Part shown: positions 32,552 through 41,660 of the stretch, one piece after another
Numbering within the stretch: the stretch's first letter is position 1
How the letters are laid out: the number at the start of each line of letters is the position of its first letter
Assembly: GCF_022664455.2 (NCBI RefSeq)
Contig: NZ_JAKRKC020000002.1
Coordinates: 186,001-250,000, forward strand
DNA length: 64,000 bases
Direction of reading: 5' to 3'
Source: Actinomadura luzonensis
Lineage (GTDB): Bacteria; Actinomycetota; Actinomycetes; Streptosporangiales; Streptosporangiaceae
Notes under the pieces: generated by a model
The model's database searches: none
What the model saw: the letters and a program-made list of their open reading frames with translations, nothing else
Told to the model about the DNA's origin: nothing
Position numbers and translations under genes: made by a program

Positions 32552-34825
32552 ATGCGCCGCCATCGCTTCGGCCGGCTCGCCGCCGGTTTCGCGGCCCTGT
32601 ACCTGGCCGCCGTGATCGTCCTCGCCGTCGTCGGACTGGTCACCGGCAGCCTCGTCCCCTTGTGGAGAGTGGTGGCGGACCCGAACGGGTTCATGGCGGA
32701 CGAGATCCGGGCCTGGCCGTGGCTGGCCGCCCTGCTGGTGGCGATCGCGGCGGTGCAGGCGTGGGCGTACCGGGAGGTGTTGCGCGGGCCGCTGCGGGGG
32801 GAACCGGCGCGGCACGGCCGTGAGGTGCGGCTGCTGCGGCTCGCTCTCTACGCCATGGTCGTGTACGAGCTGACCTGGGAACTGCCGATCCCGTACCTGT
32901 GGTGGACGTCGCTGGTCGCCGATGTCATCCAGCTCGTGGTGATGTGGCTGTTCTTCCGCGTGCTCGCCGGGACCACCCGGCGATGGGTACGGGTGCTCAT
33001 GCTCGTGACCGGGGCCCTCAGCGTGGTCCGCGACGCCGTCACCACCGTCGCGTACCAGACGGGCCACTACCTCTTCGCCGGGCAGAACTGGACCTGGGCG
33101 CTGGAACTCCTGTCGTTGGTGTGGCTGGTGTCGCTGCTGGTGGCGCAGGCGCGGGAGCCGCGCTGGAGCGCCGCGACGGTACGGGCCGGCGTGATCTCGG
33201 CTGTGTTCTCGCTCCTCTCGTCCGGCTCGGTGTCGATCGTGGCGTTCGGCGGCGCGGACGAAGGGGCGTTGGAGCTGCTGATGCCCGGGCTGCTGGGCGC
33301 GGCTTCGGTCTTCTCGCTGGTCTGGTGGGCGCGGTCCGCCCACGACCTGGGCACGCTCCAGCCCGCCGTGCCCCGGACGGAGCCCGTGCGGGCGCGCGCC
33401 GGACGGTGGCCGCTGCCGGTCCTGGCGATCGTGCTCCCGCTGGTCCCCGCGGCCGTCAACCTCGCGCGGGGCGTGCCGTTCTGGCTCGGACCGAAGAACG
33501 TGCTGAGCGACGCGGTACGCGAGTACACCGGTACGGAGGCCACGGCGTACTTTGTCGCGCTTGACCTCCTCGTCGGCGTCGGCGCGCCGGCGGTGCTGAT
33601 CCTGGTCGCCGTGCGGCGGCGGACGCGCACGTTGCTGCGCGCGACGACGCTGAGCCTGTTCCTGCTGGGCGGGGCGGGGGCCGTGAGCGCGTTCGCCCCG
33701 GAGCACTCCACCTTCTTCGGGGAGCTGTGGCTCTACCCGGAGAGCCTCTACGTCAAGCAGGGCGCCACCGTCCCCTACGACGGGGACCAGCTCCTGGCCC
33801 CGGGCATCTCCCCGCTCTGGTACGCCCTCGCGCTCACCGCCTCCGGCCTCATCCTGCTCTTTCTGTACGCCGCCCCGCCCGCCCACCGCGTCCGCCACCA
33901 CGTCCTGCTGGCGGGCCTCGCCTCGGCCGTGGCCCTGTGCCTGCTGCCCACGGCGGACATGGCCCGCGGCCCCGTCGCGGACTGCGACCTGCCCGAGCAG
34001 TGGCAGATCGACACGGGCGAGGCGCAGCCGCGCGAGCTGACGGCCGAGCAGAAGTTCGTGTGCTCCCTGCGCGACGAGTACGGCGCACAGGGCCTGCACG
34101 TGTTCCCCGACACCACGCCCGACCAGGTCGTGCTCGCCTACGGGCGCCACCTGTGCGGCGTCCACACCCGCAACGACCCGCGGGAGCTGGCCCGCCTGAA
34201 GATCAACCGGGCGGCCCTCACCTATCCGCTGGCCGGCATCTGTCCCAGCGCGAGCACCATCGTCCAGGCGGCGAAGGCCGAGCAGGACCGGGAGATCGCG
34301 GAGATGCAGGCGGACTCCCAGGCCATGTGCGACGCCACGCCGCGCCACCGTCCGCGCATCGAGCCGGCCCGGGCGATCCGGCTCAAGGAGCCGCAGTGGA
34401 CCGACTACGGGGTGCTGCAGACCTACGAGGGGGAGGAGGAGAGCGACCTGGACGCGGGCCGCGGCAACGGGCTGGTCTACTCCGCGCACGGCATCCTGGC
34501 CGTCGTGACCCACCCCGACTTCGACCTCTGCGTCACCCTGGAGACCTACAGCCGCCGGCCGCCCGTCGAGACCAAGGGCTGGGACAAGGTGGTCGAGGTC
34601 GGCTACGACAGCCCGGGCGGCAAGATCGTGCTCTACGACAGCCTCAGCGGCACCGAGCTGCCCAACCTCGCCCTCAACGGGCGCAAGGGGCACTACCGCA
34701 TCCGCGTGCACCATGCCTGGTTCCCCTGGAAGGGCGAGGCGCAGAGCGGGCAACGGCTGCTGATCATGGCGTATCCCGGCAAGGGCGACAAGGAGATCGT
34801 TTACCGGAACCGGAACCGGAAGTGA
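32552..34825 (+). CDS. Large polytopic membrane protein with extracytoplasmic C-terminal domain
   Basis: A 757-residue protein I do not recognise. The first 500 residues contain roughly a dozen hydrophobic segments (for example LAAGFAALYLAAVIVLAVVG and LVWLVSLLVAQ). From about residue 465 (VADCDLPEQWQIDTGE) a soluble domain follows with scattered cysteines, possibly outside the membrane. The end, GKGDKEIVYRNRNRK, is basic. GGAG precedes the ATG. It is divergent from lysR. No transport or enzyme motif was found; a sensor or cell-envelope role is conceivable. Confidence 0.8.
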   Translation: MRRHRFGRLAAGFAALYLAAVIVLAVVGLVTGSLVPLWRVVADPNGFMADEIRAWPWLAALLVAIAAVQAWAYREVLRGPLRGEPARHGREVRLLRLALYAMVVYELTWELPIPYLWWTSLVADVIQLVVMWLFFRVLAGTTRRWVRVLMLVTGALSVVRDAVTTVAYQTGHYLFAGQNWTWALELLSLVWLVSLLVAQAREPRWSAATVRAGVISAVFSLLSSGSVSIVAFGGADEGALELLMPGLLGAASVFSLVWWARSAHDLGTLQPAVPRTEPVRARAGRWPLPVLAIVLPLVPAAVNLARGVPFWLGPKNVLSDAVREYTGTEATAYFVALDLLVGVGAPAVLILVAVRRRTRTLLRATTLSLFLLGGAGAVSAFAPEHSTFFGELWLYPESLYVKQGATVPYDGDQLLAPGISPLWYALALTASGLILLFLYAAPPAHRVRHHVLLAGLASAVALCLLPTADMARGPVADCDLPEQWQIDTGEAQPRELTAEQKFVCSLRDEYGAQGLHVFPDTTPDQVVLAYGRHLCGVHTRNDPRELARLKINRAALTYPLAGICPSASTIVQAAKAEQDREIAEMQADSQAMCDATPRHRPRIEPARAIRLKEPQWTDYGVLQTYEGEEESDLDAGRGNGLVYSAHGILAVVTHPDFDLCVTLETYSRRPPVETKGWDKVVEVGYDSPGGKIVLYDSLSGTELPNLALNGRKGHYRIRVHHAWFPWKGEAQSGQRLLIMAYPGKGDKEIVYRNRNRK

Positions 34826-34891
34826 CCCTTCATCCTGCCTGGGCCCACAGGGCGGCCCTGGGATGTCACAGACTGCCGGAGGCGCTGGGCG

Positions 34892-35734
34892 TCACTCCGG
34901 ACGCCAGGGCAGAACCTTGCCGAAGCGGACCAGCTCGCCGTAGTGGGCCGGATCCACCGGGCCGAGGGCGAGGTCGAGCAGAGGCCGCGCGGCCTGCGCC
35001 GGGGACGGGGCGTCGCGCACGTCCCACCAGGCGCCCGACGTCGGAGTGTTGATCATGCCGGGGCAGACGGCGGCCAGCAGTATCCCGCGGCGGGCGTCCT
35101 CCTCACGGCGCCGGCCGGCCAGCACCCGGACCGCCGCCACCTGAGCGATCTTGGAGGGGATGTTCACGAATCCCGGCCAGGCGCCGGCCCGCGCGCTCCC
35201 GTCCGCGACCGCGTCGCGCCACGCGGCCACCTGGTCGTCCACCTCCTCCAGGGAGGTCAGGGCGTCGAAGCGGTCGTGCAGGACAGGCGCCAGGTGGCGC
35301 AGGGTGCCGAGGCTGCTGGCCACCACGATGAGGCGGCCGCCGTCCCGCATCAGCGGGGCGAAGGCGCGCAGCAGGCGGGTGGTGCCGAAGTTGTTGACCT
35401 GGGTGTAGGAATCGATGAGCGCGCGCGGGTCGTCATCCGGCCCGATGCGCATCACCGCGTTGCCGAACACCACGTCGACGCCGCCGTGCCGCTGCCGCAT
35501 CTGCTCGGCCAGCTTGCCGGCGGCGTCGGGGTCGGCGACGTCGAACAGCTCGCCGCGCACGGTGGCGCCGGTGCGCGGCGTCGCGTTCACGGCCTCCGCT
35601 ATGCGGCCGGCGTCGCGGCCCGTGAGGTAGACCGTGTCCGCGGGCTCCAGGCGGCGCGCGAGCCCCTGGACGAGGGCCAGCCCGAGCCCCTGCGTGGCGC
35701 CGGTCACCAGGGCGACCCTGGGCATGGTGGTCAT
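34892..35734 (-). CDS. SDR family protein lacking the catalytic tyrosine
   Basis: A 280-residue Rossmann-fold protein. VALVTGATQGLGLALVQGLA is the cofactor-binding GxxxGxG region and the strand LIVVASSLG contains the Ser position. At the YxxxK site the sequence reads FVNIPSKIAQ, so Asn replaces the usual Tyr. The arrangement resembles carbonyl-reductase-type SDRs. Reduced or changed activity is likely unless another residue takes over. It is divergent from a LysR gene at 35834, probably its regulator. Confidence 0.85.
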   Translation of the reverse strand: MTTMPRVALVTGATQGLGLALVQGLARRLEPADTVYLTGRDAGRIAEAVNATPRTGATVRGELFDVADPDAAGKLAEQMRQRHGGVDVVFGNAVMRIGPDDDPRALIDSYTQVNNFGTTRLLRAFAPLMRDGGRLIVVASSLGTLRHLAPVLHDRFDALTSLEEVDDQVAAWRDAVADGSARAGAWPGFVNIPSKIAQVAAVRVLAGRRREEDARRGILLAAVCPGMINTPTSGAWWDVRDAPSPAQAARPLLDLALGPVDPAHYGELVRFGKVLPWRPE

Positions 35735-35833
35735 GATGCTCCTGAACGGGGGAGAGGGTTACCCGGCCAGCGTAGGAGTGCGGCCGGTCATGCCACCAGC
35801 GCAAGTTCTTCACCTGTGGTATGCGTAATCCTC

Positions 35834-36751
35834 ATGGCCTTCACCGATGCCTCGCTCACCGCGCTGCGCGTCTTCCGCGAGGTGGCCGAGCGGGGCACGC
35901 TCACCGCCGCGGCCACCTCGCTCGGCTACACCCAGTCCGCCGTCTCCCGCCAGATCGCCTCGCTCGAACGCGCGGCGGGCGCCGCCCTGCTGGAGCGGCG
36001 GCACGACGGCGTCCGCCTGACGCCGGCCGGACGCATCGTGCTGCGGCACGCCGCCGCCGTCGTGGACCGAATCGACGCGGGCGCGCGCGAGCTGGCCGGG
36101 CTGCCGGACGAGCCCGCCGTCGTGCGGCTCGGCTGGTTCGCCAGCGCGGGCGCCGTCCTCGTGCCCGAAGCGCTGGCCGCCCTGCGCAGGGCGCACCCGG
36201 AGATCACCGTGACCGGACGCGAGGGCAGCACCCGCGCGCTGGCCCGCGCGCTGCGGGCCGGCACGCTGGACCTCGCCGTGCTGGCCGCCGAGCCGCCGTT
36301 CCGCCCACCCGACACCGAGACGCCGCCGCTGGAGACCGAGATCCTCGCCGAACGCGACCTGCGCGTCGCCGTCCCCGCCGCCGACCCGCTCGCGCGCGGC
36401 AGCTACGTGGACGTCGCCGACCTGCACGGCCGCCGCTGGATCGCCGGCCCCGCCGCCGGGACGGGGGAGAGCGCGACCATGGGCATCTGGCCGGGGCTGG
36501 ACGAGCGGCCCCAGGTCGTCCACGTCGCCCGGGACTGGCTGACCAAGCTCGCCCTGGTGGCGGCCGGCTGCGGGCTGACCACCGTGCCGCCCTCCCTGGC
36601 CCCGGCCGTGCCCGCGGGCGTGCGCGTGCTGCCGGTGCGCGGCGGGCCCCGCGAGCGACGCCGCCTGCTGCTGGCCCGGCCTCCCGGCCCGGCCGCCGAA
36701 GCGGTCGCGCGCCTCGCGCAGGCCCTGCGTGCCGCCGTCCTCACCCCATGA
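35834..36751 (+). CDS. LysR-type transcriptional regulator
   Basis: A 305-residue LysR protein. LTALRVFREVAERGTLTAAA and TSLGYTQSAVSRQIASLERA make up the DNA-binding head; the sensor domain ends LAQALRAAVLTP. The frame is open far upstream, but the ATG at 35834 gives the normal family start. No ribosome binding site is visible, so it may be leaderless. Divergent from the SDR at 35734; the 99-bp gap must hold both promoters. Confidence 0.88.
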   Translation: MAFTDASLTALRVFREVAERGTLTAAATSLGYTQSAVSRQIASLERAAGAALLERRHDGVRLTPAGRIVLRHAAAVVDRIDAGARELAGLPDEPAVVRLGWFASAGAVLVPEALAALRRAHPEITVTGREGSTRALARALRAGTLDLAVLAAEPPFRPPDTETPPLETEILAERDLRVAVPAADPLARGSYVDVADLHGRRWIAGPAAGTGESATMGIWPGLDERPQVVHVARDWLTKLALVAAGCGLTTVPPSLAPAVPAGVRVLPVRGGPRERRRLLLARPPGPAAEAVARLAQALRAAVLTP

Positions 36752-36875
36752 CCGCCGCCGACGACGCCGGGAATGCGCACCGCTGAGCCGCCGCCGGGGA
36801 GCCTGTCCGGCGCGGGCGGGCAACGCCCTGGCAGCGACCCGCTTGAGCGCGTTGATCACGACATAGCATGCCCTG

Positions 36876-37736
36876 ATGGGCAGTTCCCGACTTTCCGCAC
36901 ATGCACGGCAGCGGCGCAGTTCCGAGATGCGCGCGTTCCTCCGGTCGCGGCGAGCCCGGGTGACGCCCGCCGACGTGGGCATGCCGGCAGGCGAGGGCCG
37001 CCGTACGCCCGGGCTCCGGCGGGAGGAGGTGGCGGTGCTCGCCGGGGTAGGGGTGTCCTGGTACACCTGGCTCGAGCAGGGACGTGACATCAACGTCTCC
37101 GCCGACGTCCTGGACGCCGTCGCCAGGGTGCTGCGCCTGGAGCCCGCCGAGCGCGAGCACCTGTATCTGCTCGCCGGCCTCAACCCGCCGCAGGCGACGC
37201 CGTCCGAGAGCCGGGTCCCGGATGCGGTGCGGCGGCTCCTGGAGGGCTGGCTGCCGCGACCCGCGTACGTCATCGACCGGCACTGGAACGTGCTCGCGGT
37301 CAACCGCGCGACGGAGATCGTGTTCCAGTGCGACGAGTACGACCACAACTGCCTGGTCAGCTTCTTCACCAACGCCCGCTACCGCGCGGCGGTCGTGGAC
37401 TGGCGCGACGCGGCGCGGGCGATGATCGGCCTGTTCCGGGCGGACGCCGCCCGCTACCCGGACGACCCCGAGTTCGGCCGCCTGGCCGCGGACCTGTGCG
37501 CCGCGAGCCCCGCGTTCGCCGAGATCTGGGCGGAGTTCCCCGTGGGCGGCCCCACGCACGGCGCCAAGGCTCTGGAGGTTCCCGGCCTGGGGACGCTGAC
37601 GTTCGAGGCCACCACCCTGCCGCTGCCCGGCCACCGGCTGGTGCTGCACACTCCCGCGCCAGGGACGGGAACGCAGGCCCTGCTGGAGCGCTTGGTGGTG
37701 GTGTCAGACCCAGGCTCAGCCGGCACTGCCGCGTAG
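36876..37736 (+). CDS. XRE family regulator with MmyB-like ligand-binding domain
   Basis: A 286-residue protein. RTPGLRREEVAVLAGVGVSW and YTWLEQGRDINVSADVLDAV form the helix-turn-helix typical of MmyB-type regulators. The second domain from about residue 115 (RPAYVIDRHWNVLAVNRATE) is the PAS-like MmyB domain, which can bind fatty acids. It is followed 26 nt later by an SDR gene in the same direction; this pairing of an MmyB-type regulator with its SDR target is common in actinomycetes. Confidence 0.9.
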   Translation: MGSSRLSAHARQRRSSEMRAFLRSRRARVTPADVGMPAGEGRRTPGLRREEVAVLAGVGVSWYTWLEQGRDINVSADVLDAVARVLRLEPAEREHLYLLAGLNPPQATPSESRVPDAVRRLLEGWLPRPAYVIDRHWNVLAVNRATEIVFQCDEYDHNCLVSFFTNARYRAAVVDWRDAARAMIGLFRADAARYPDDPEFGRLAADLCAASPAFAEIWAEFPVGGPTHGAKALEVPGLGTLTFEATTLPLPGHRLVLHTPAPGTGTQALLERLVVVSDPGSAGTAA

Positions 37737-37762
37737 GCTCGCGCCGCCCGAGGATCGTCGGC

Positions 37763-38515
37763 ATGACACGATTCACGAACAGCACAGTCCTGATCACCGG
37801 CGGCACCAGTGGCATCGGCTTCGCGACCGCGCGCAGGTTCCTCGACGAGGGCGCGTACGTCGTCATCACCGGCCGTGACCAGACCCGCCTCGGCACCGCG
37901 GCGGAACGCCTCGGCTCCGAGCGGGTCCTGCCGGTCCGCGCGGACGTCAGCGTCGACGCCGACCTCGATCTCCTCGTGCGGTGCGTCGGGGCCTGGCGCG
38001 GCGCCCTCGACGTGGTCTTCGCCAATGCCGGAATCGCGGACTTCAGGCCGGAGCCCACCCCGGAGGACTTCGACCGCATCGTCGGGATCAACGTCAAAGG
38101 GGTGTTCTTCACGATCCAGAGGGCGCTGCCGCTGATGGGCGACGGAGGCGCCGTCGTCATCAACGCGTCCTGGACCCTGCACCGCGGCCTCCCGGCGGCC
38201 TCGCTCTACGCCGCCGGCAAGGCCGCCGTGCACAACCTCGCCCGCACGCTCGGCACCGACCTCGCGCCGCGTGGCATCCGCGTCAACTCCGTCAGCCCCG
38301 GCTACATCGAGACCGAGATGTACCGCTCCGCCATCGACCCCGGCGCGGAGACCCGCATCACGGCGGAGGTGCCCCTCGGCTCGCTCGGCCACCCGGACCA
38401 CGTCGCCGCCGCCGTCGCCTTCCTGGCCTCGGACGACGCGTCGTACATCACGGGTCAGGACCTCGTCATCGACGGCGGTCTCGTGGCGGCGGCGCCCCTC
38501 GGGTTGCGCCTTTGA
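37763..38515 (+). CDS. SDR family oxidoreductase
   Basis: A 250-residue classical SDR. VLITGGTSGIGFATARRFLD binds the nucleotide, FANAG replaces the usual NNAG, INASW holds the Ser region, and LYAAGKAAVHNLAR gives the YxxxK pair. The end SYITGQDLVIDGGLVAAAPL is standard. It follows the MmyB-type regulator and probably reduces a small carbonyl substrate with NAD(P)H; the substrate is unknown. Confidence 0.9.
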   Translation: MTRFTNSTVLITGGTSGIGFATARRFLDEGAYVVITGRDQTRLGTAAERLGSERVLPVRADVSVDADLDLLVRCVGAWRGALDVVFANAGIADFRPEPTPEDFDRIVGINVKGVFFTIQRALPLMGDGGAVVINASWTLHRGLPAASLYAAGKAAVHNLARTLGTDLAPRGIRVNSVSPGYIETEMYRSAIDPGAETRITAEVPLGSLGHPDHVAAAVAFLASDDASYITGQDLVIDGGLVAAAPLGLRL

Positions 38516-38933
38516 CCGCTGTCCGACGAGACCTGGGAGGAACCGGGGAAAGGAAGGGCGGCTCGCCGGCCATCGCGCGGCGCAACGTGGTCAGCGCCAC
38601 GATCCGGCCCGACGGGCGGGCCGCCATGATCCGCTCGGTAGCGGTGATGCGGCTGGTCACGGTGCTGCGCGATCCCGCCCAGGTGGGTGACGGGCCGGTC
38701 TTCCCGCTGGTCGATCACGCGGCGCTGCCGCAGCCACTGCGATCACGTCGCCCGCGACGAGCGACGCCGGCAGCGTGGCGGTCGCGGCCAGCGGCACGCA
38801 CGTCCGCCAAGTGGCCTGTACGGCTCCTCCTTGTGGCCGGGCAGCCGGGACACCCGGCGGAGGCGGCGGCCCCAGCCGGCGCGAGACAGTCGGTCCAGAC
38901 CGTTTCGGCTGACTCCCTTCGAAGGACGACAAG
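38516..38933. other. Intergenic stretch without a convincing gene
   Basis: Frames on both strands are open, and a minus-strand run near 38740-38810 reads like a protein (VPLAATATLPASLVAGDVIA), but it has no start, no recognisable family and no continuation. It may be a remnant. Confidence 0.4.
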
Positions 38934-39929
38934 GTGGAGAACGACAGGGTGGAGAACGACAGGGTGGAAGACGACGAGGTGCCGGAGCGGCCTGCCGGGG
39001 CGGGGCGCGGCCGGCGCGCGTTCTTCGGCCTGGCCGCCGCCGCGGCCGGTGCGGCGGGTCTGGCCGGCGCGGTGGTGATCCCGCCGTACCTGACCGACCC
39101 GCCGACGAGCGCGCCGGCCCCGGCCTCGCCGCGCGGCCGTTTCGCCGGCAAGGTCGTCCTGATCACCGGAGCCACCTCCGGCATCGGGGAGGCCACGGCC
39201 AGGGCGTTCGCCGCCGAGGGCGCGAAGGTGGGCTTCTGCGGGCGGCGCGCCGAACTCGGCCGCCGGGTCGAGCAGGACATCCGCGAGGCGGGCGGCACCG
39301 CCCGGTACCAGCAGGCCGACGTCCGCGACCCCGATCAGTTGCGGCGCTTCGTGGACGAGACGGCCGCCGCGTTCGGACGGCTGGACATCGCCTTCAACAA
39401 CGCCGGCATCACCAGGACGGCGCCCCTGCACGAGATGTCCCTCGACGACTGGACCGACGTCCACCACACCAACACCAGAGGTGTCTTCCTGTCGATCCAG
39501 TACGAGGTGCCGCACATGCTGGAGAACGGCGGCGTGATCATCTGCACCGCCTCGGAGTCGCGACGCCCGGGCGGCGCGGCCTACACCTCCAGCAAGCAGG
39601 CGATCAAGGGCATCGTGGAGACCGCCGCCATGGACTACGGTCCCAAGGGCATCAGGATCAACGCCATCTCCCCGGGCACGACCGACACGGCGCTGGTGCG
39701 CCCGGCGTCCCTGCCGGACGCGATCTGGGAGGCGTTCAAGCGGGCCTGGGGCCCGTTGAACGCTCCCGGCACGCACCGGATGGCCATGCCGGAGGAGATC
39801 GCCAGGTCGGTGGTGTCGCTGGCGAGCGCCGAGTTCGCCTACATGGCCGGATCGACCGTCCTGGTCGGCGGCGGCCCGCTCGGCGGCGGTCCGATGCGCA
39901 TGCCGCCCGGTTTTCCCTCCGGGCGGTGA
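38934..39929 (+). CDS. SDR family oxidoreductase with Tat-type signal and N-terminal VENDR repeats
   Basis: A 331-residue protein. It starts with GTG after GAAGGA. The first residues are tandem repeats, VENDR-VENDR-VEDDE, coded by three 15-bp units (38934-38978). Then GRGRRAFFGLAAAAAGAAGL looks like a twin-arginine signal. The SDR domain begins at GKVVLITGATSGIGEATARA; NNAGIT, CTASES and AYTSSKQAIKGIVE supply the N, S and YxxxK residues. Export of an SDR by Tat would be unusual because NAD(P)H is not expected outside; a membrane anchor facing in is an alternative. Confidence 0.85.
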   Translation: MENDRVENDRVEDDEVPERPAGAGRGRRAFFGLAAAAAGAAGLAGAVVIPPYLTDPPTSAPAPASPRGRFAGKVVLITGATSGIGEATARAFAAEGAKVGFCGRRAELGRRVEQDIREAGGTARYQQADVRDPDQLRRFVDETAAAFGRLDIAFNNAGITRTAPLHEMSLDDWTDVHHTNTRGVFLSIQYEVPHMLENGGVIICTASESRRPGGAAYTSSKQAIKGIVETAAMDYGPKGIRINAISPGTTDTALVRPASLPDAIWEAFKRAWGPLNAPGTHRMAMPEEIARSVVSLASAEFAYMAGSTVLVGGGPLGGGPMRMPPGFPSGR

Positions 39930-40033
39930 GCGAGCGGCGTGGGCTCCGCCGGCCAGGCCGGCCGTCCCCCGGTCCGTCGTCCGGTGTGGGAAGGTGCGTG
40001 CTGAACGACCCATGGGTCTGAAAGGACGGGCGG

Positions 40034-41656
40034 GTGTCCAGCGAGAGACTGAAGCCGCTTGAGGCGGGCGACCCGAAGCAGGTCGGTGGGTACCGGCTGC
40101 TGGCGCGGCTGGGGGCGGGCGGTATGGGGCGCGTCTACCTGGGCCGCTCGAAGGGCGGCCGGCGGGTCGCGGTCAAGGTGATCCACCCCCATCTGGCGGA
40201 GGACGCGCAGTTCCGGCGGCGGTTCAGGGCGGAGGTCGCCGCGGTGCGGCGGGTCGGGGGCATCCACACCGTGCAGGTCGTGGACGCCGGCGCCGACGCC
40301 GACCCGCCCTGGCTCGTGACCGAGTACATCGCGGGCCCGTCGCTGCACGATGCCGTCGGCGAGTGCGGCGCGTTCCCGGCGGCGGCGGTCGCGGCACTCG
40401 GCGCGGGCCTGGCCGAAGGGCTGATGGCGATCCACGAGCGGGGCGTCGTCCACCGCGACCTCAAGCCCGGCAACGTGCTGCTCGCCCAGGACGGGCCCCG
40501 CATCATCGACTTCGGCATCGCACGCGCGCTCGACGCCGCCTCGCAGACCACCCGCACCAGCGTCGCCGGCACGCCCGGGTTCATGTCGCCCGAGCAGCTC
40601 CGGGGCCGCGAGGTGGGGCCGGCCGGCGACGTGTTCTGCCTGGCCGCCGTGCTGGCCTTCGCCGCCACCGGCCGGCGGCCCTTCGGCGAGGGCCCGGTCG
40701 AGGCCCTCGGCTACCGCGTCGTCAATGAGGAACCCGACCTGACCGGCGTGCCGGAGCCGCTGCTCCCGCTGATCGCGTCCGGCTTGGAGAAGCGTCCGGA
40801 GGACCGGCCCGGTCTCGGCGCGTTCCTCGAACGCTGCTCCGCGCTCGCCGAGGGCGGGGACGCGCCGCTGCCGGCGCCCGTCAGCACGATGATCGACACG
40901 TGGGTGGCGGAGACCGAGGTGCTGGCGCCTCCGCCGCCGGACGAGCCGGGGAGCGGCCGGCGGTTCCCGCCGCTCGGACGGTTGGGGCTCCCGGTGGCCG
41001 CGGCCGTGGGCGTCCTGCTGGTCGCCTTGGCCGTCTGGGCGGTCGGGGACGACGGGAGCACACCGGCCACCTCCGAGGCCGTCACCACCGCCCAGCAGAC
41101 CTCCGTTTCCCCGGCGCCCGTGCCGGGGAAGCGGTCCGAGACCCCCACCCCCACGCCGACCCCGACCCCCACGTCTGATCCCGTCCGCAAGGCGTTCGAG
41201 AAGATCTCGGCGGGCGACTGCCTGGACGCCTACGAGCGTCCGACCGGCGGGTGGAGCAGGAGCAAGCCCCGCGCCGTCGGCTGCGGCCGGTCCGACGCCC
41301 ACCTGAAGGTGCTCAAGGTGACCCGCGACTCCTCCGGGTGCTTGAGGCACGGCGCCGATCTGGACGGGGAACTGTGGTGGAGCTACGGCGAGGACGCGGA
41401 CGAGATCGCCCTCTGCGTGCAGCGGCAGTTCCACACGGGGGAGTGTTTCCTGGCCACCAAGGGCGAGAAGAAGAACACGGTCGCCATCAGCAACAGGGAT
41501 CTGATGACGTCGTGGCCGTGCCGGGACGGCTCCGCGCCGGAGGAGTACGACTTCGTCCTGCGTATCACCGCGTTCACCGACGGTCCCTGCCCGCCGGGCG
41601 GCCGGAGGGTCGACTGGGAGATCCGGGGACGCACCCTCTGCACCCGCATAGTCTGA
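40034..41656 (+). CDS. Membrane Ser/Thr protein kinase (PknB-type)
   Basis: A 540-residue kinase. LLARLGAGGMGRVYLGRSKG is the glycine loop, VAVKVIHPHL holds the ATP lysine, VVHRDLKPGNVLL is the catalytic loop, IIDFGIARAL the DFG segment, and TPGFMSPEQLRG the APE-like region. A transmembrane helix lies near residues 315-335 (LPVAAAVGVLLVALAVWAVG). Outside, a Thr-Pro repeat (ETPTPTPTPTPTSD) leads to a 150-residue domain with six to eight cysteines instead of PASTA repeats. It starts with GTG. The sensor domain is not recognised; ligand unknown. Confidence 0.92.
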   Translation: MSSERLKPLEAGDPKQVGGYRLLARLGAGGMGRVYLGRSKGGRRVAVKVIHPHLAEDAQFRRRFRAEVAAVRRVGGIHTVQVVDAGADADPPWLVTEYIAGPSLHDAVGECGAFPAAAVAALGAGLAEGLMAIHERGVVHRDLKPGNVLLAQDGPRIIDFGIARALDAASQTTRTSVAGTPGFMSPEQLRGREVGPAGDVFCLAAVLAFAATGRRPFGEGPVEALGYRVVNEEPDLTGVPEPLLPLIASGLEKRPEDRPGLGAFLERCSALAEGGDAPLPAPVSTMIDTWVAETEVLAPPPPDEPGSGRRFPPLGRLGLPVAAAVGVLLVALAVWAVGDDGSTPATSEAVTTAQQTSVSPAPVPGKRSETPTPTPTPTPTSDPVRKAFEKISAGDCLDAYERPTGGWSRSKPRAVGCGRSDAHLKVLKVTRDSSGCLRHGADLDGELWWSYGEDADEIALCVQRQFHTGECFLATKGEKKNTVAISNRDLMTSWPCRDGSAPEEYDFVLRITAFTDGPCPPGGRRVDWEIRGRTLCTRIV

Positions 41657-41660
41657 CCGC

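Noticed and set aside
32387-34753. A 788-codon open frame on the minus strand opposite the large membrane protein gene.
   Set aside because: It mirrors a gene with convincing helices and start site. Its translation is His/Arg/Gln-rich low-complexity sequence typical of antisense frames in GC-rich DNA.
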